Assembly: GCF_963576615.1 (NCBI RefSeq)
Contig: NC_088708.1
Span: forward strand, 59,135,196 to 59,199,195
Reading direction: 5' to 3'
Length of the DNA stretch: 64,000 nucleotides
Origin: Watersipora subatra
Lineage: Eukaryota; Bryozoa; Gymnolaemata; Cheilostomatida; Watersiporidae
How positions within the stretch are numbered: position 1 is the first letter of the stretch; every line of letters starts with the position of its first letter. Below are positions 23,192 through 34,332 of the stretch, piece by piece. The position numbers were made by a program, and so were the translations under genes. Below the pieces are notes generated by a model that was not told where the DNA came from, did not search any database, and worked only from the letters and a program-made list of their open reading frames with translations.

Positions 23192-23273
23192 GCAGTTGTG
23201 GTCGAGTGGTTAAGGTGATTGACTTGAAATCAATTGGGCTATGCCCGCACAGGTTCGAATCCTCTCAACTGCG
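23192..23273 (+). tRNA. tRNA-Ser (anticodon TGA), B-unit
   Basis: TGA at 23225-23227. T stem ends CCTCT, one mismatch; D arm GTCGAGTGGTTAAGGT. Confidence 0.78.
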
Positions 23274-23615
23274 GCGATGTAAAGTTTTTTGCGTCCAATA
23301 GATGATTTGAGCTTTGCTGAACACGGTTCAGATCAAAAGAGGCGCATACAATCACAACAGTTAAGTTTTCGATTATTCATGGAACTTCCGGTGAGCATAG
23401 TCTTTCATGTTGCATCTCCAGTTTTTACGACAAGGTGGTTTTACATTCATCGTTTCAATGACTGCGCAAACGAAATTGTATTTGAAAACCTCAAATCGCA
23501 AAACCGTTTTAACCTCTATATATGTAAATGCTTGAGAATAACTTGTTCTAATACTTACTGTCTAGATATATAACGTTGACGACTTCCGAACGATCAAACT
23601 TCATTTACAATTTAA

Positions 23616-23697
23616 GCAGTTGGGGTCGGTTGGTTGAGGAGATTGACTTGAAATCATTTGGGCTGTGCCTGCACAAGTTCGAATCCTGTCAGCCGCG
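23616..23697 (+). tRNA. tRNA-Ser-like (anticodon TGA), C-unit
   Basis: Copy of 21441. TGA at 23649-23651; G8. Confidence 0.45.
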
Positions 23698-24031
23698 ATG
23701 GTGCAAAGTTTTTTGGCTTCCAATGAATGATTTGAGCCTTGACGAAAATTTTCCAAAAAATGTGAGGCACCTACAATCACAACATTTAGGTTTTACGTTC
23801 ATTCATAGAATTCCGCAAGAGCAAAGTCTTTTATTTCATATCAAAAGTTTTTGCGATTACTTGGTTTTACATCCAGAGTTTTCAAAATAGCTCAAACAAA
23901 GTGGTTTAATGAAACTTTAAATGTCGAAACCGTTGTAACTTTAATGTTTCAACATAGCTTGTCCTAATACTTATAGACTAGATAAATAACGCTGTCGACT
24001 TCAGATCATTCAAACATTATGCTGAACAGAA

Positions 24032-24113
24032 GCAGTTGTGGCCGAGTGGTTAAGGCGATTGATTAGAAATCAATTGGGTTCTGCCCGCACAGGTTCGAAT
24101 CCTGTCAACTGCG
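24032..24113 (+). tRNA. tRNA-Ser (anticodon AGA), A-unit
   Basis: Copy of 21857. AGA at 24065-24067. Confidence 0.88.
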
Positions 24114-24476
24114 ATGATGTAAAGCTTTTCGGATCTATTGGATGATTTGAACTTTGTTGAAAAAGGTTCTTATAATGTGAATCATGTTTTGTCACATTCG
24201 ATTGGTGTTGCAAATATTTATGGAGCTTCGCAAAAGCAAAGTCTTTTGTTTTGTATCTCAAGTTTTTGCCAGTTGTGTGTTTTACATTCGTAGTCTCGAT
24301 GATGGCTGGAACAAATATACGTGTTTCAATGATGGCGGAAATAAAATTGTAGGATGAAAGCTCAATTCTCGAAACCGTTGTAACTTTAATGTTTCAACCT
24401 AACTTGTTCTAATACTTACGGACTACATAAATAATGCTGTCGACTTCAGATCATTCAAACATTATGCTGAACAGAA

Positions 24477-24558
24477 GCAGTTGTGGCCGAGTGGTTAAGG
24501 CGATTGACTAGAAATCAATTGGGCTCTGCCCGCACAGGTTCGAATCCTTTCAACTGCG
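24477..24558 (+). tRNA. tRNA-Ser (anticodon AGA), A-unit
   Basis: Copy of 22302. AGA at 24510-24512. Confidence 0.8.
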
Positions 24559-24921
24559 ATGATGTAAAGCTTTTCGCATCTATTGGATGGTTTGAACTTT
24601 ACTGAAATAGGTTCTTATAATGTGAATCTTGTTTTGTCACATTCGATTGGTGTTGCAAATATTTATGGAACTTCACAAAAGCAAAGTCTTTTATTTTGTA
24701 TCTCAAGTTTTTGCCATTAGTGTGTTTTACATTCGTAGTTTCGATGATGGCTGGAACAAATATACGTGTTTCAACGATGGCGGAAGTAAAATTGTAGGAT
24801 GAAAGCTCAAATCTCGAAACCGTTGTAACTTTAATGTTTCAACATAACTTGTCCTAATACTTACGGACTAGATAAATAATGCTGTCGACTTCAGATCATT
24901 CAAACATTATGCTGAACAGAA

Positions 24922-25003
24922 GCAGTTGTGGCCGAGTGGTTAAGGCGATTGACTAGAAATCAATTGGGCTCTGCGCGCACAGGTTCGAATCCTGTCAACT
25001 GTG
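24922..25003 (+). tRNA. tRNA-Ser (anticodon AGA), A-unit
   Basis: Copy of 22747. AGA at 24955-24957. Confidence 0.8.
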
Positions 25004-25366
25004 ATGATGTAAACCTTTTCGCATCTATTGGATGATTTGAACTTTACTGAAATAGGTTCTTATAATGTGAATCTTGTTTTATCACATTCGATTGGTGTTG
25101 CAAATATTTATGGAACTTCACAAAAGCAAAGTCTTTTATTTTGTATCTCAAGTTTTTGCCAGTAATGTGTTTTACATTCGTAGTTTCGATGATGGCTGGA
25201 ACAAATATACGTGTTTCAATGATGGCGGAAATAAAATTGTAGGATGAAAGCTCAAATCTCGAAACCGTTGTAACTAAAACGTTTCAGAGTAACTTGTTCT
25301 AATACTAACTGTCTAAATATATAATGTTGACAATTTCAGAACAATCAATCTTCATTTAAAACGTAA

Positions 25367-25448
25367 GCAGTTGTGGTCGAGTGGTTAAGGTGATTGACTT
25401 GAAATCAATTGGGCTATGCCCGCACAGGTTCGAATCCTCTCAACTGCG
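25367..25448 (+). tRNA. tRNA-Ser (anticodon TGA), B-unit
   Basis: Copy of 23192. TGA at 25400-25402. Confidence 0.78.
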
Positions 25449-25790
25449 GCGATGTAAAGTTTTTTGCGTCCAATAGATGATTTGAGCTTTGCTGAACACG
25501 GTTCAGATCAAAAGAGGCGCATACAATCACAACAGTTTGGTTTTCGATTATTCATGGAGCTTCCGGTGAGCATGGTCTTCCATGTTGCATCTCCAGTTTT
25601 TACGACAAGGTGGTTTTACATTCATCGTTTCAATGACTGCGCAAACGAAATTGTATAAGGAAACCTCAAATCGCGAAACCGTTTTAACCTCTATATATGT
25701 GAATGCTTGAGAATAACTTGTTCTAATACTTACTGTCTAGATATATAACGTTGACGACTTCCGAACGATCAAACTTCATTTACAATTTAA

Positions 25791-25872
25791 GCAGTTGGGG
25801 CCGATTGGTTGAGGCGATTGACTTGAAATCAATTGGGCTGTGCCTGCACAGGTTCGAATCCTATCAGCTGCG
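25791..25872 (+). tRNA. tRNA-Ser-like (anticodon TGA), C-unit
   Basis: TGA at 25824-25826. G8; D arm GCCGATTGGTTGAGGC; T stem ends CCTAT. Confidence 0.5.
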
Positions 25873-26206
25873 ATGGTGCAAAGTTTTTTGGCTTCCAATG
25901 AATGATTTGAGCCTTGACGAAAATTTTCCAAAAAATGTGAGGCACCTACAATTACAACATTTAGGTTTTACGATCATTCATAGAATTCCGCAAAAGCAAA
26001 GTCTTTTATTTCATATCAAAAGTTTTTGCGATTACTTGGTGTTACATCCAGAGTTTTCAAAGTAGCTCAAACAAAGTCGTTTAATGAAACATTAAATGTC
26101 GAAACCGTTGTAACTTTAATGTTTCAACATAGGTTGTCCTAATACTTACGGGCTAGATAAATAACGCTGTCGACTTTAGATCATTCAAACATTATTCTGA
26201 ACAGAA

Positions 26207-26288
26207 GCAGTTGTGGCCGAGTGGTTAAGGCGATTGACTCGAAATCAATTGGGCTCTGCCCGCACAGGTTCGAATCCTGTCAACTGCG
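26207..26288 (+). tRNA. tRNA-Ser (anticodon CGA), A-unit
   Basis: CGA at 26240-26242. All stems pair; A and B boxes match consensus. Confidence 0.9.
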
Positions 26289-26651
26289 CTGATGTAAAGC
26301 TTTTCGCATGTATTGGATGATTTGAACTTTACTGAAATAGGTTCTTATAATGTGAATCTTGTTTTGTCACATTCGATTGGTGTTGCAAATATTTATGGAA
26401 CTTCACAAAAGCAAAGTCTTTTATTTTGTATCTCAAGTTTTTGCCAGTAGTGTGTTTTACATTCGTAGTTTCGATGATGGCTGGAACAAATATACGTGTT
26501 TCAATGATGGCGGAAATAAAATTGTAAGATGAAAGCTCAAATCTCGAAACCGTTGTAACTTTAATGTTTCAACATAACTTGTCCTAATACTTACGGACTA
26601 GATAAATAATGCTGTCGACTTCAGATCATTCAAACATTATGCTGAACAGAA

Positions 26652-26733
26652 GCAGTTGTGGCCGAGTGGTTAAGGCGATTGGCTAGAAATCAATTGGGCT
26701 CTGCCCGCACAGGTTCGAATCCTGTCAACTGCG
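26652..26733 (+). tRNA. tRNA-Ser (anticodon AGA), A-unit
   Basis: AGA at 26685-26687. G-U pair closes the anticodon stem (ATTGG/TCAAT). Confidence 0.88.
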
Positions 26734-27096
26734 ATGATGTAAAGCTTTTCGCATCTATTGGATGGTTTGAACTTTACTGAAATAGGTTCTTATAATGTGA
26801 ATTTTGTTTTGTCACATTCGATTGGTGTTGCAAATATTTATGGAACTTCACAAAAGCAAAGTCTTTTATTTTGTATCTCAAGTTTTTGCCAGTAGTGTGT
26901 TTTACATTCGTAGTTTCGATGATGGCTGGAACAAATATACGTGTTTCAATGATGGCGGAAATAAAATTGTAGGATGAAAGCTCAAATCTCGAAACCGTTG
27001 TAACTTAAACGTTTCAGAATAACTTGTTCTAATACTAACTGTCTAAATATATAATGTTGACAATTTCGGAACAATCAATCTTCATTTAAATTGTAA

Positions 27097-27178
27097 GCAG
27101 TTGTGGCCGAGTGGTTAAGGCGATTGACTAGAAATCAATTGGGCTATGCCTGCACAGGTTCGAATCCTGTCAACTGCG
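27097..27178 (+). tRNA. tRNA-Ser (anticodon AGA) in a B-unit
   Basis: AGA at 27130-27132, although spacers on both sides are B-type; the variable arm GGGCTATGCCT keeps the B-class A. It looks like conversion of the anticodon part. Same in 43395 and 49870. Confidence 0.85.
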
Positions 27179-27520
27179 GCGATGTAAAGTTTTTTGCGTC
27201 CAATAGATGATTTGAGCTTTGCTGAACACGGTTCAGATCAAAAGAGGCGCATACAATCACAACAGTTTGGTTTTCGATTATTCATGGAGCTTCCGGTGAG
27301 CATGGTCTTTCATGTTGCATCTCCAGTTTTTACGACAAGGTGGTTTTACATTCATCGTTTCAATGACTGCGCAAACGAAATTGTATAAGGAAACCTCAAA
27401 TCGCGAAACCGTTTTAACCTCTATATATGTAAATGCTTGAGAATAACTTGTTCTAATACTTACTGTCTAGATATATAACATTGACGACTTCCGAACGATC
27501 AAACTTCATTTACAATTTAA

Positions 27521-27602
27521 GCAGTTGGGGTCGGTTGGTTGAGGCGATTGACTTGAAATCAATTGGGCTGTGCCTGCACAGGTTCGAGTCCTATCAGCTG
27601 CG
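27521..27602 (+). tRNA. tRNA-Ser-like (anticodon TGA), C-unit
   Basis: TGA at 27554-27556. G8; T loop TTCGAGT. Confidence 0.45.
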
Positions 27603-27936
27603 ATGGTGCAAAGTTTTTTGGCTTCCAATGAATGATTTGAGCCTTGACGAAAATTTTCCAAAAAATGTGAGGCACCTACAATCACAACATTTAGGTTTTA
27701 CGATCATTCATAGAATTCCGCAAAAGCAAAGTCTTTTATTTCATATCAAAAGTTTTTGCGATTACTTGGTGTTACATCCAGAGTTTTCAAAGTAGCTCAA
27801 ACAAAGTCGTTTAATGAAACATTCAATGTCGAAACCGTTGTAACTTTAATGTTTCAACATAGGTTGACCTAATACTTACGGGCTAGATAAATAACGCTGT
27901 CGACTTCAGATCATTCAAACATTATGCTGAACAGAA

Positions 27937-28018
27937 GCAGTTGTGGTCGAGTGGTTAAGGCGATTGACTAGAAATCAATTGGGCTCTGCGCGCACAGGTT
28001 CGAATCCTGTCAACTGTG
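27937..28018 (+). tRNA. tRNA-Ser (anticodon AGA), A-unit
   Basis: AGA at 27970-27972. Variable arm GGGC-TCT-GCGC, one mismatch. Confidence 0.8.
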
Positions 28019-28381
28019 ATGATGTAAACCTTTTCGCATCTATTGGATGATTTGAACTTTACTGAAATAGGTTCTTATAATGTGAATATTGTTTTGTCAC
28101 ATTCGATTGGTGTTGCAAATATTTATGGAACTTCACAAAAGCAAAGTCTTTTATTTTGTATCTCAAGTTTTTGCCAGTAATGTGTTTTACATTCGTAGTT
28201 TCGATGATGGCTGGAACAAATATACGTGTTTCAATGATGGCGGAAATAAAATTGTAGGATGAAAGCTCAAATCTCGAAACCGTTGTAACTAAAACGTTTC
28301 AGAATAACTTGTTCTAATACTAACTGTCTAAATATATAATGTTGACAATTTCAGAACAATCAATCTTCATTTAAAACGTAA

Positions 28382-28463
28382 GCAGTTGTGGTCGAGTGGT
28401 TAAGGTGATTGACTTGAAATCAATTGGGCTATGCCCGCACAGGTTCGAATCCTCTCAACTGCG
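28382..28463 (+). tRNA. tRNA-Ser (anticodon TGA), B-unit
   Basis: TGA at 28415-28417. T stem ends CCTCT. Its spacer contains the 4.1-kb transposon about 250 bp downstream. Confidence 0.78.
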
Positions 28464-28713
28464 GTGATGTAAAGTTTTTCGCGTCCAATAGATGATTTGA
28501 GCTTTGCTGAACACGGTTCAGATCAAAAGAGGCGCATACAATCACAACAGTTTGGTTTTCGATTATTCATGGAGCTTCCGGTGAGCATGGTCTTCCATGT
28601 TGCATCTCTAGTTTTTACGACAAGGTGGTTTTACATTCATCGTTTCAATGACTGCGCAAACGAAATTGTATAAGGAAACCTCAAATCGCGAAACCGTTTT
28701 AACCTCTATATAT

Positions 28714-28745
28714 GTGACCCCGGCGGTCAGAATGTACAATCGTGC
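28714..28745 (+). repeat. left terminal inverted repeat
   Basis: Pairs with 32817-32848; the two differences are at positions 8 and 11 from the end. The inner 21 bp are perfect. Confidence 0.92.
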
Positions 28746-29010
28746 GGTAATCGCATTGTTCACAATAGCACGCTACGTGCTCTATACTCTAGTATATGAC
28801 TCATCGTCACTATTTTAGTAAACAGTGGTTTATAGGGCATTCAACCCTGCTCTTTCACATGGTCTCGTTTATTTTTGTGTCTGACCAATCATAAAGTCAG
28901 AATTGCCATTTAACTCCACCCATGTCAGTGGTTGCTAGGGAATTTTTCATAACCTATGATCATCACTATGGGCGTATAATTGCGGGCACGCGCAAGTATT
29001 TGGCTTTTTC

Positions 29011-29037
29011 TTGTTTTAACGCCGCAGGTTAAAACAA
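29011..29037. promoter_or_regulatory. perfect inverted repeat just before the transposase start codon
   Basis: TTGTTTTAAC (29011-29020), a 7-nt loop GCCGCAG, then GTTAAAACAA (29028-29037), ending one base before the ATG at 29039. It could be a protein-binding site or a 5'-leader hairpin. Function is inferred only from position. Confidence 0.4.
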
Positions 29038-29038
29038 A

Positions 29039-32014
29039 ATGGAACTTTCGCAGAAATTACGGCTAGTTGATGTCAACAATTTAGACGAGTATTTCTACTT
29101 AGAATCTGAGTCAGCTGCTTCACATCATAGTGAAAGCGATAATGAGGGTATTGATGAAGATGTTGATGATAAGGAAATTATAGAAATACAGCTTCTCAGG
29201 CAATATGTGGCTGCTGACGATAAAGAGTGTATTAACGATAATCGTAATGAATTAAATCACATTACAGAGAATAACGATCAGCCTATCACTACTGATAACA
29301 TTCCAATTCCAGCTGTAGACATTAAACTAATTAGCGGATGCAAATGTAGGGAATTCTGTGCTAGTTTCATGTCATTTAAACAAATAAGTCTCATTAGAGC
29401 TGTATATCAAGGATTAACGAAGGAGTCATTGGATATGGTTGTGTTGGGACAGATTGCCACTAACATAGCTAGATCTGGTGCTACCGACAACACCAGTCAT
29501 GCTGCCAAGCAGCGCAAAAATCACAGAGTCTGTTACTCCCTTGAAGGTCAGTGTAATAATGTTAACTCATGTCATTTAATTAACCACAAACAGTAGGATT
29601 TAATCATATTTGGATACCATTATTACATTGGTTATTGTCTGTATGACTCTTTTAGGAAATGAGATATGTAGGAATGTGTTTCTCTACATCAATGCCATTG
29701 GTCAGAGGAGATTGGCAGCACTAACTACTCACTACAAGGAGTACGGACCAATCCCCAGAGATTTAAATTACAGAGGGCGGAATAGCCGATCAATAAACTT
29801 TGAGGAGGCCAAGGCTATTGTTAATTTTCTGGAAAGTGTCAGTAGTATTCATGCACTTTCTTTACCAGGAAGAGTACCAGGTATTTTAAATATACAAGTC
29901 ATCAATAAGAACAATAGGTGTGTTCAATCATATAAGGTTCTTTTATCCCCTTGTTTTTATTAGTAAGTGGATTTTTTTCCGTTCAAAATTAGGATTCAAG
30001 AAAACAGAGGTCAAGGTACTACCATCAGACTTGACTGTGCAGGCTTTATATGATGATTATGTCGATTCTTGTGTCGCCGACATGATGGCACCTAGATCTC
30101 TGAGAAGCTTTCGAAGAATATGGAAAGCAGTGATGCATTGGTTAATAATATCAAAGCCTAGCACCGATCTATGTTGGACCTGTCAGCAGTACAACTACAA
30201 ATACCAAAGGTATTATTCTTAAATAACTTTATAATTTGGCTAAAGAGTAAGGTAGAGTTAAACCATTGACACCCCAGCATTTTTGTAGCTCTATTAACCA
30301 TACTGAAGCTGAAAAGCTGCAGCTCATAGCAGATCAACAGAAGCACCTGGATGAAGCCTCTAAAGCCAGAGAACACCTGCATAAGTGTACTGATGATTGC
30401 AGGAATAGTATTGGCATTACACTTCTCAATACAAGAAAGTTTTTAGCTGCTAATAATGTCATGCCCCAGCCATCTGAACCTCAATCTGGACCAGATATAG
30501 CACACTACTGTTTCGATTTTGCTCAACAGGTTAGCATCGACATTAATGAATTTATGTTTTTTTACGTGTCAGTTTTGAACCTGAATCTAATCTACTGTTC
30601 TTCTATTAATTTACAGAACTTTGAAAGGTAAGGGCAATGGTGTGATTATGTGGTGTCTATGATTTCCTAACCTGCCTTCTAATGCACTAATACGCTTTCA
30701 GCTTATAAATTGCTAGTGTGAGATAAACCTGTGTCTGTTATTATTCTATTTTATTATATATCCCAACTATATTTGTAGCTCCATTACCCATCTGATCCTC
30801 ACCAGCCTGGGCCAATTTATTTTAAAACCCCTAGAAAGTGTGGTATATTTGGTGTATGCTGTCCAGCCATCCCAACCCAAGTGAACTTTTTGATTGACGA
30901 GGCTGTAACTACATCAAAAGGTGCCAATGCTGTGGTCTCATACTTACACTTCTTTCTTACTAACTATGGTCTCGGGGAAAAATCTTTGATTCTTCATGCA
31001 GATAATTGCAGGTGAGAACTACTAAGGGCTAGTTTGCTTTGGTTCAATATCTTCTATAATGCTGTCTTTCTTGCTAACATAACTCATTCAGATCTAGCTG
31101 TAGCTTAACTTTTTCAGTGGTCAAAACAAAAACAACGCTATGCTGGCGTATTTGTTATGGCGTGTGATGACAGGAAGGAACCAGAATATCCAGCTTAACT
31201 TTCTTATAGCAGGCCACACTAAGTTCTCGTGTGATTTGCATTTCGGTTATTTGAAGAAGAAAACTAGGCGAACCAAACTTTCTTCACTACAAGAAATAGA
31301 AGAGGTTAGCAATTTTTCATGTTCTTGTGCTAGCAAAATTTACAGACCCAATTATACCAATTTCATAGTTCACATGGTATTTTAGTGTGTGAACCAATCT
31401 GCCACTTCCAACTTATGCAAGATGGTAGGAACTCAGGATGGCCATGTGGAAGTACCTGTATATGACTGGGCGACATTCCTGCCAGTGAGAAAGCTGAAAG
31501 GAATAAAGAAACTGCACCAGTTTGAAATGGACTCCGATAGGCCAGGTTTGTGAATTTGCTGTATTTATGCTATGAATAATATTACCGTTACTTTATAAGA
31601 CAATGTTTAATTCGGGAGTTTCAGGACTCATAGGTATAATTATATTTGTAGGTGTTATTACTTATAAAGAGTATTGTTCATCTATGAACGCAACAAATTT
31701 CACTATGCTTGACATGCTGCCCGAGGGTATGCCCAATCAGGTCCAACCACAAGGACTCTCAGTAGAACGAAAAAAGTATCTGTTCGAACAAATAAGAGAA
31801 TTCTGCTCTCCAGAGACGAGACATTTAGTCTGTCCTCAACCTGAAGATTGTAAGCATGGCAGATCTGCTTTGTTTGACATTTCTTGAGAGATAGAGTTGG
31901 TATGATTTTAAATCATTTTTCATTGTTACAGGTGATATGTCTGATAAAAAGGAAGAGACAGGGAGAGTTCCAACATCACCAGCCAAAAAAATTCCAAAAA
32001 ACACTGCCAAGTGA
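29039..32014 (+). CDS. transposase, nine exons, 683 codons
   Basis: Exons read as 29039-29546, 29656-29880, 29993-30209, 30289-30529, 30779-31011, 31118-31304, 31386-31545, 31652-31849 and 31932-32014. Every intron is GT-AG, phases agree and no stop interrupts the 2,052-nt frame. Domains in order: an acidic N-terminus (about 20-70); a cysteine motif CKCREFC (about 103-109); a central region with TDLCWTCQQYN; then a DDE/RNase-H-like core: NFLIDE (D437), LHADNCSGQNKNN (D472) and GHTKFSCDLHFG (D514). The C-terminus is lysine-rich (SPAKKIPKNTAK). Proteins with the DNCSGQNKN and GHTKFS motifs are common, usually unnamed, in invertebrate genomes. It presumably binds the 32-bp ends and cuts the element out in the nucleus. 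The ATG is the first in frame after the hairpin. Catalytic roles of the three D residues are inferred. Confidence 0.88.
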
Positions 32015-32148
32015 AAATTATCTACATTGTATTTGCTGTGGACTCTAAAACTCTTATAACTTATTGATCTTAATGTAGACCATACATTTCAGTCACTTTT
32101 CCATGACCTTGATGGTCTTATAACAAGCAAACCCCTTCAATATGCTTT

Positions 32149-32154
32149 AATAAA
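32149..32154 (+). other. polyadenylation signal AATAAA
   Basis: Lies 135 bp after the transposase stop codon, inside the element. Confidence 0.55.
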
Positions 32155-32283
32155 TCTCTGCAGTATACTCTGTACTGCACTGTATGAGTGATAAACTACA
32201 TTAAAAGAGCTCTAGATTGAATGGTCACTTGATGGGTTGGGTTGATATTTCTGCATCCTGATGCCCTCTGTGGTCACCTATCA

Positions 32284-32474
32284 TTGACCTTACCATGACC
32301 TTCTGTATAGGTGGGCAAGTCTAAATACACTTCTAGCAACTCTCATTGCCTTTATTTGCAGTCATAACAATATAGCTTGTGGTGAAGTGCCCAGTTTGAA
32401 GCACACCGTTTTAATGAAAATCTCCAGGACAGTGAGCTTTTAGCCACATATATTGTTGACCTTACCATGACCTT
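32284..32474. repeat. dispersed direct repeat in the transposon 3' region
   Basis: TGACCTTACCATGACCTT occurs at about 32285 and again at about 32457, with a partial CATGACCTT near 32102. Possibly subterminal transposase-binding motifs. Confidence 0.45.
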
Positions 32475-32816
32475 TTCGAGGTCAACCGTCGATTGCATTT
32501 AGATAAAAATGTGACCATCATTTTTTTCAGGGTCTTAATGTATAGAATGCCAGGTTTCATCAATATGGGTTGAGATTAAGTGGTCGGTTGCTATGGCATT
32601 TTGATTTGTAAACAATTATAATGACTTACGATTCATAAATTGCCAACTTTATCCTGCTTAAACTCAAAACCACAGTTTTAGTTCATTGCGAGACCTTCTC
32701 TACTGAATCTTGCATATTCTGGCCATAAACTATCCGATTTACAAAATTTAAAATGCATTAAAATCCTCAGAATTTGCTGATTTTAAATCTTTAAATAACT
32801 CAAAAATGTTGTTTTA

Positions 32817-32848
32817 GCACGATTGTACATTCTGACGGCCTGGGTCAC
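32817..32848 (-). repeat. right terminal inverted repeat
   Basis: Partner of 28714-28745. Confidence 0.92.
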
Positions 32849-32944
32849 ATATGTGAATGCTTGAGAATAACTTGTTCTAATACTTACTGTCTAGATATAT
32901 AACGTTGACGACTTCCGAACGATCAAACTTCATTTACAATTTAA

Positions 32945-33026
32945 GCAGTTGGGGCCGATTGGTTGAGGCGATTGACTTGAAATCAATTGGGCTGTGCCTG
33001 CACAGGTTCGAATCTTGTCAACTGTG
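32945..33026 (+). tRNA. tRNA-Ser-like (anticodon TGA), C-unit
   Basis: TGA at 32978-32980. G8; T stem ends CTTGT; first acceptor pair G-U. Starts 97 bp right of the transposon end. Confidence 0.5.
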
Positions 33027-33360
33027 ATGATGCAAAGTGTTTTGCCTTCCAATGAATGATTTGAGCCTTGACGAAAATTTTCCAAGAAATGTAAGGAACA
33101 CACAGTCACAACATTTAGGTTTTACGATCATTCATAGAAATCCGCAAAAGCAAAGTCTTTTATTTCATATCAAAAGTTTTTGCGATTATTTGATTTTACA
33201 TGCGGAGTTTTCATAATAGCTAAAACAAAGTCGTTTAATGAAACTTTAAATGTCGAAACCGTTGTAACTTTAATGTTTCAACATAGGTTGACCTAATACT
33301 TACGGGCTGGATAAATAACGCTGTCGACTTCAGATCATTCAAACATTATGCTGAACAGAA

Positions 33361-33442
33361 GCAGTTGTGGCCGAGTGGTTAAGGCGATTGACTCGAAATC
33401 AATTGGGCTCTGCCCGCACAGGTTCGAATCCTGTCAACTGCG
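33361..33442 (+). tRNA. tRNA-Ser (anticodon CGA), A-unit
   Basis: CGA at 33394-33396. All stems pair. Confidence 0.9.
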
Positions 33443-33805
33443 ATGATGTGAAGCTTTTCGCATCTATTGGATGATTTGAACTTTACTGAAATAGGTTCTT
33501 ATAATGTGAATCTTGTTTTGTCACATTCGATTGGTGTTGCAAATATTTATTGAACTTCACAAAAGCAAAGTCTTTTATTTTGTATCTCAAGTTTTTGCCA
33601 GTAGTGTGTTTTACATTCGTAGTTTCGATGATGGCTGGAACAAATATACGTGTTTCAATGATGGCGGAAATAAAATTGTAGGATGAAAGCTCAAATCTCG
33701 AAACCGTTGTAACTTTAATGTTTCAACATAACTTGTCCTAATACTTACGGACTAGATAAATAATGCTGTCGACTTCAGATCATTCAAACATTATGCTGAA
33801 CAGAA

Positions 33806-33887
33806 GCAGTTGTGGTCGAGTGGTTAAGGCGATTGACTAGAAATCAATTGGGCTCTGCGCGCACAGGTTCGAATCCTGTCAACTGTG
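33806..33887 (+). tRNA. tRNA-Ser (anticodon AGA), A-unit
   Basis: AGA at 33839-33841. GCGC variable-arm variant. Confidence 0.8.
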
Positions 33888-34250
33888 ATGATGTAAACCT
33901 TTTCGCATCTATTGGATGATTTGAACTTTACTGAAATAGGTTCTTATAATGTGAATCTTGTTTTGTCACATTCGATTGGTGTTGCAAATATTTATGGAAC
34001 TTCACAAAAGCAAAGTCTTTTATTTTGTATCTCAAGTTTTTGCCAGTAGTGTGTTTTACATTCGTAGTTTCGATGATGGCTGGAACAAATATACGTGTTT
34101 TAATGATGGCGGAAATAAAATTGTATGATGAAAGCTCAAATCTCGAAACCGTTGTAACTAAAACGTTTCAGAATAACTTGTTCTAATACTAACTGTCTAA
34201 ATATATAATGTTGACAATTTCGGAACAATCAATCTTCATTTAAAACGTAA

Positions 34251-34332
34251 GCAGTTGTGGTCGAATGGTTAAGGCGATTGACTTGAAATCAATTGGGCTA
34301 TGCCCGCACAGGTTCGAATCCTCTCAACTGCG
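34251..34332 (+). tRNA. tRNA-Ser (anticodon TGA), B-unit
   Basis: TGA at 34284-34286. D loop has GAATGG for GAGTGG; T stem ends CCTCT. Same variant at 52889. Confidence 0.72.

Larger units (their letters stand above)
21162..23336. repeat. 2,175-bp tandem duplication, copy 1
   Basis: One higher-order repeat (C, three A, B) matching 23337-25511 with no difference that I could see. Identity continues to about 25536. Confidence 0.9.
23337..25511. repeat. 2,175-bp tandem duplication, copy 2
   Basis: Repeat of 21162-23336 in the same orientation. Confidence 0.9.
28714..32848 (+). mobile_element. 4,135-bp cut-and-paste DNA transposon with intact transposase (Sola-like?)
   Basis: The 32-bp ends (28714-28745 and 32817-32848) are inverted copies matching at 30 of 32 positions, starting GTGACCC and ending CAATCGTGC. 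The target duplication is ATAT (28710-28713 and 32849-32852). Other units show the empty site CTCTATATATGTGAATGC, and 51483-51490 shows what looks like an excision scar. Inside lies one spliced transposase gene. A 4-bp duplication and a DDE-like core fit the Sola superfamily, but I assign this only tentatively; Academ-like or an unnamed group is possible. Near-identical ends and an open gene suggest a recent, possibly active element. Confidence 0.92.

Noticed and set aside
26207-26288. tRNA-Leu identity (also a long variable arm)
   Set aside because: Anticodons AGA, TGA and CGA are serine, the discriminator is G, and the overall sequence fits eukaryotic tRNA-Ser.
28710-28717. 8-bp target duplication ATATGTGA for the 4.1-kb element
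   Set aside because: It would leave unequal ends. GTGACCC belongs to both inverted ends, and the scar at 51483 adds exactly 4 bp, so ATAT is the duplication.
30616-30626. Possible 11-nt micro-exon between exons 4 and 5 of the transposase (AACTTTGAAAG between AG and GT)
   Set aside because: It would break the frame; direct splicing 30529 to 30779 keeps phase and gives the family-like QQLHYPSDP junction.
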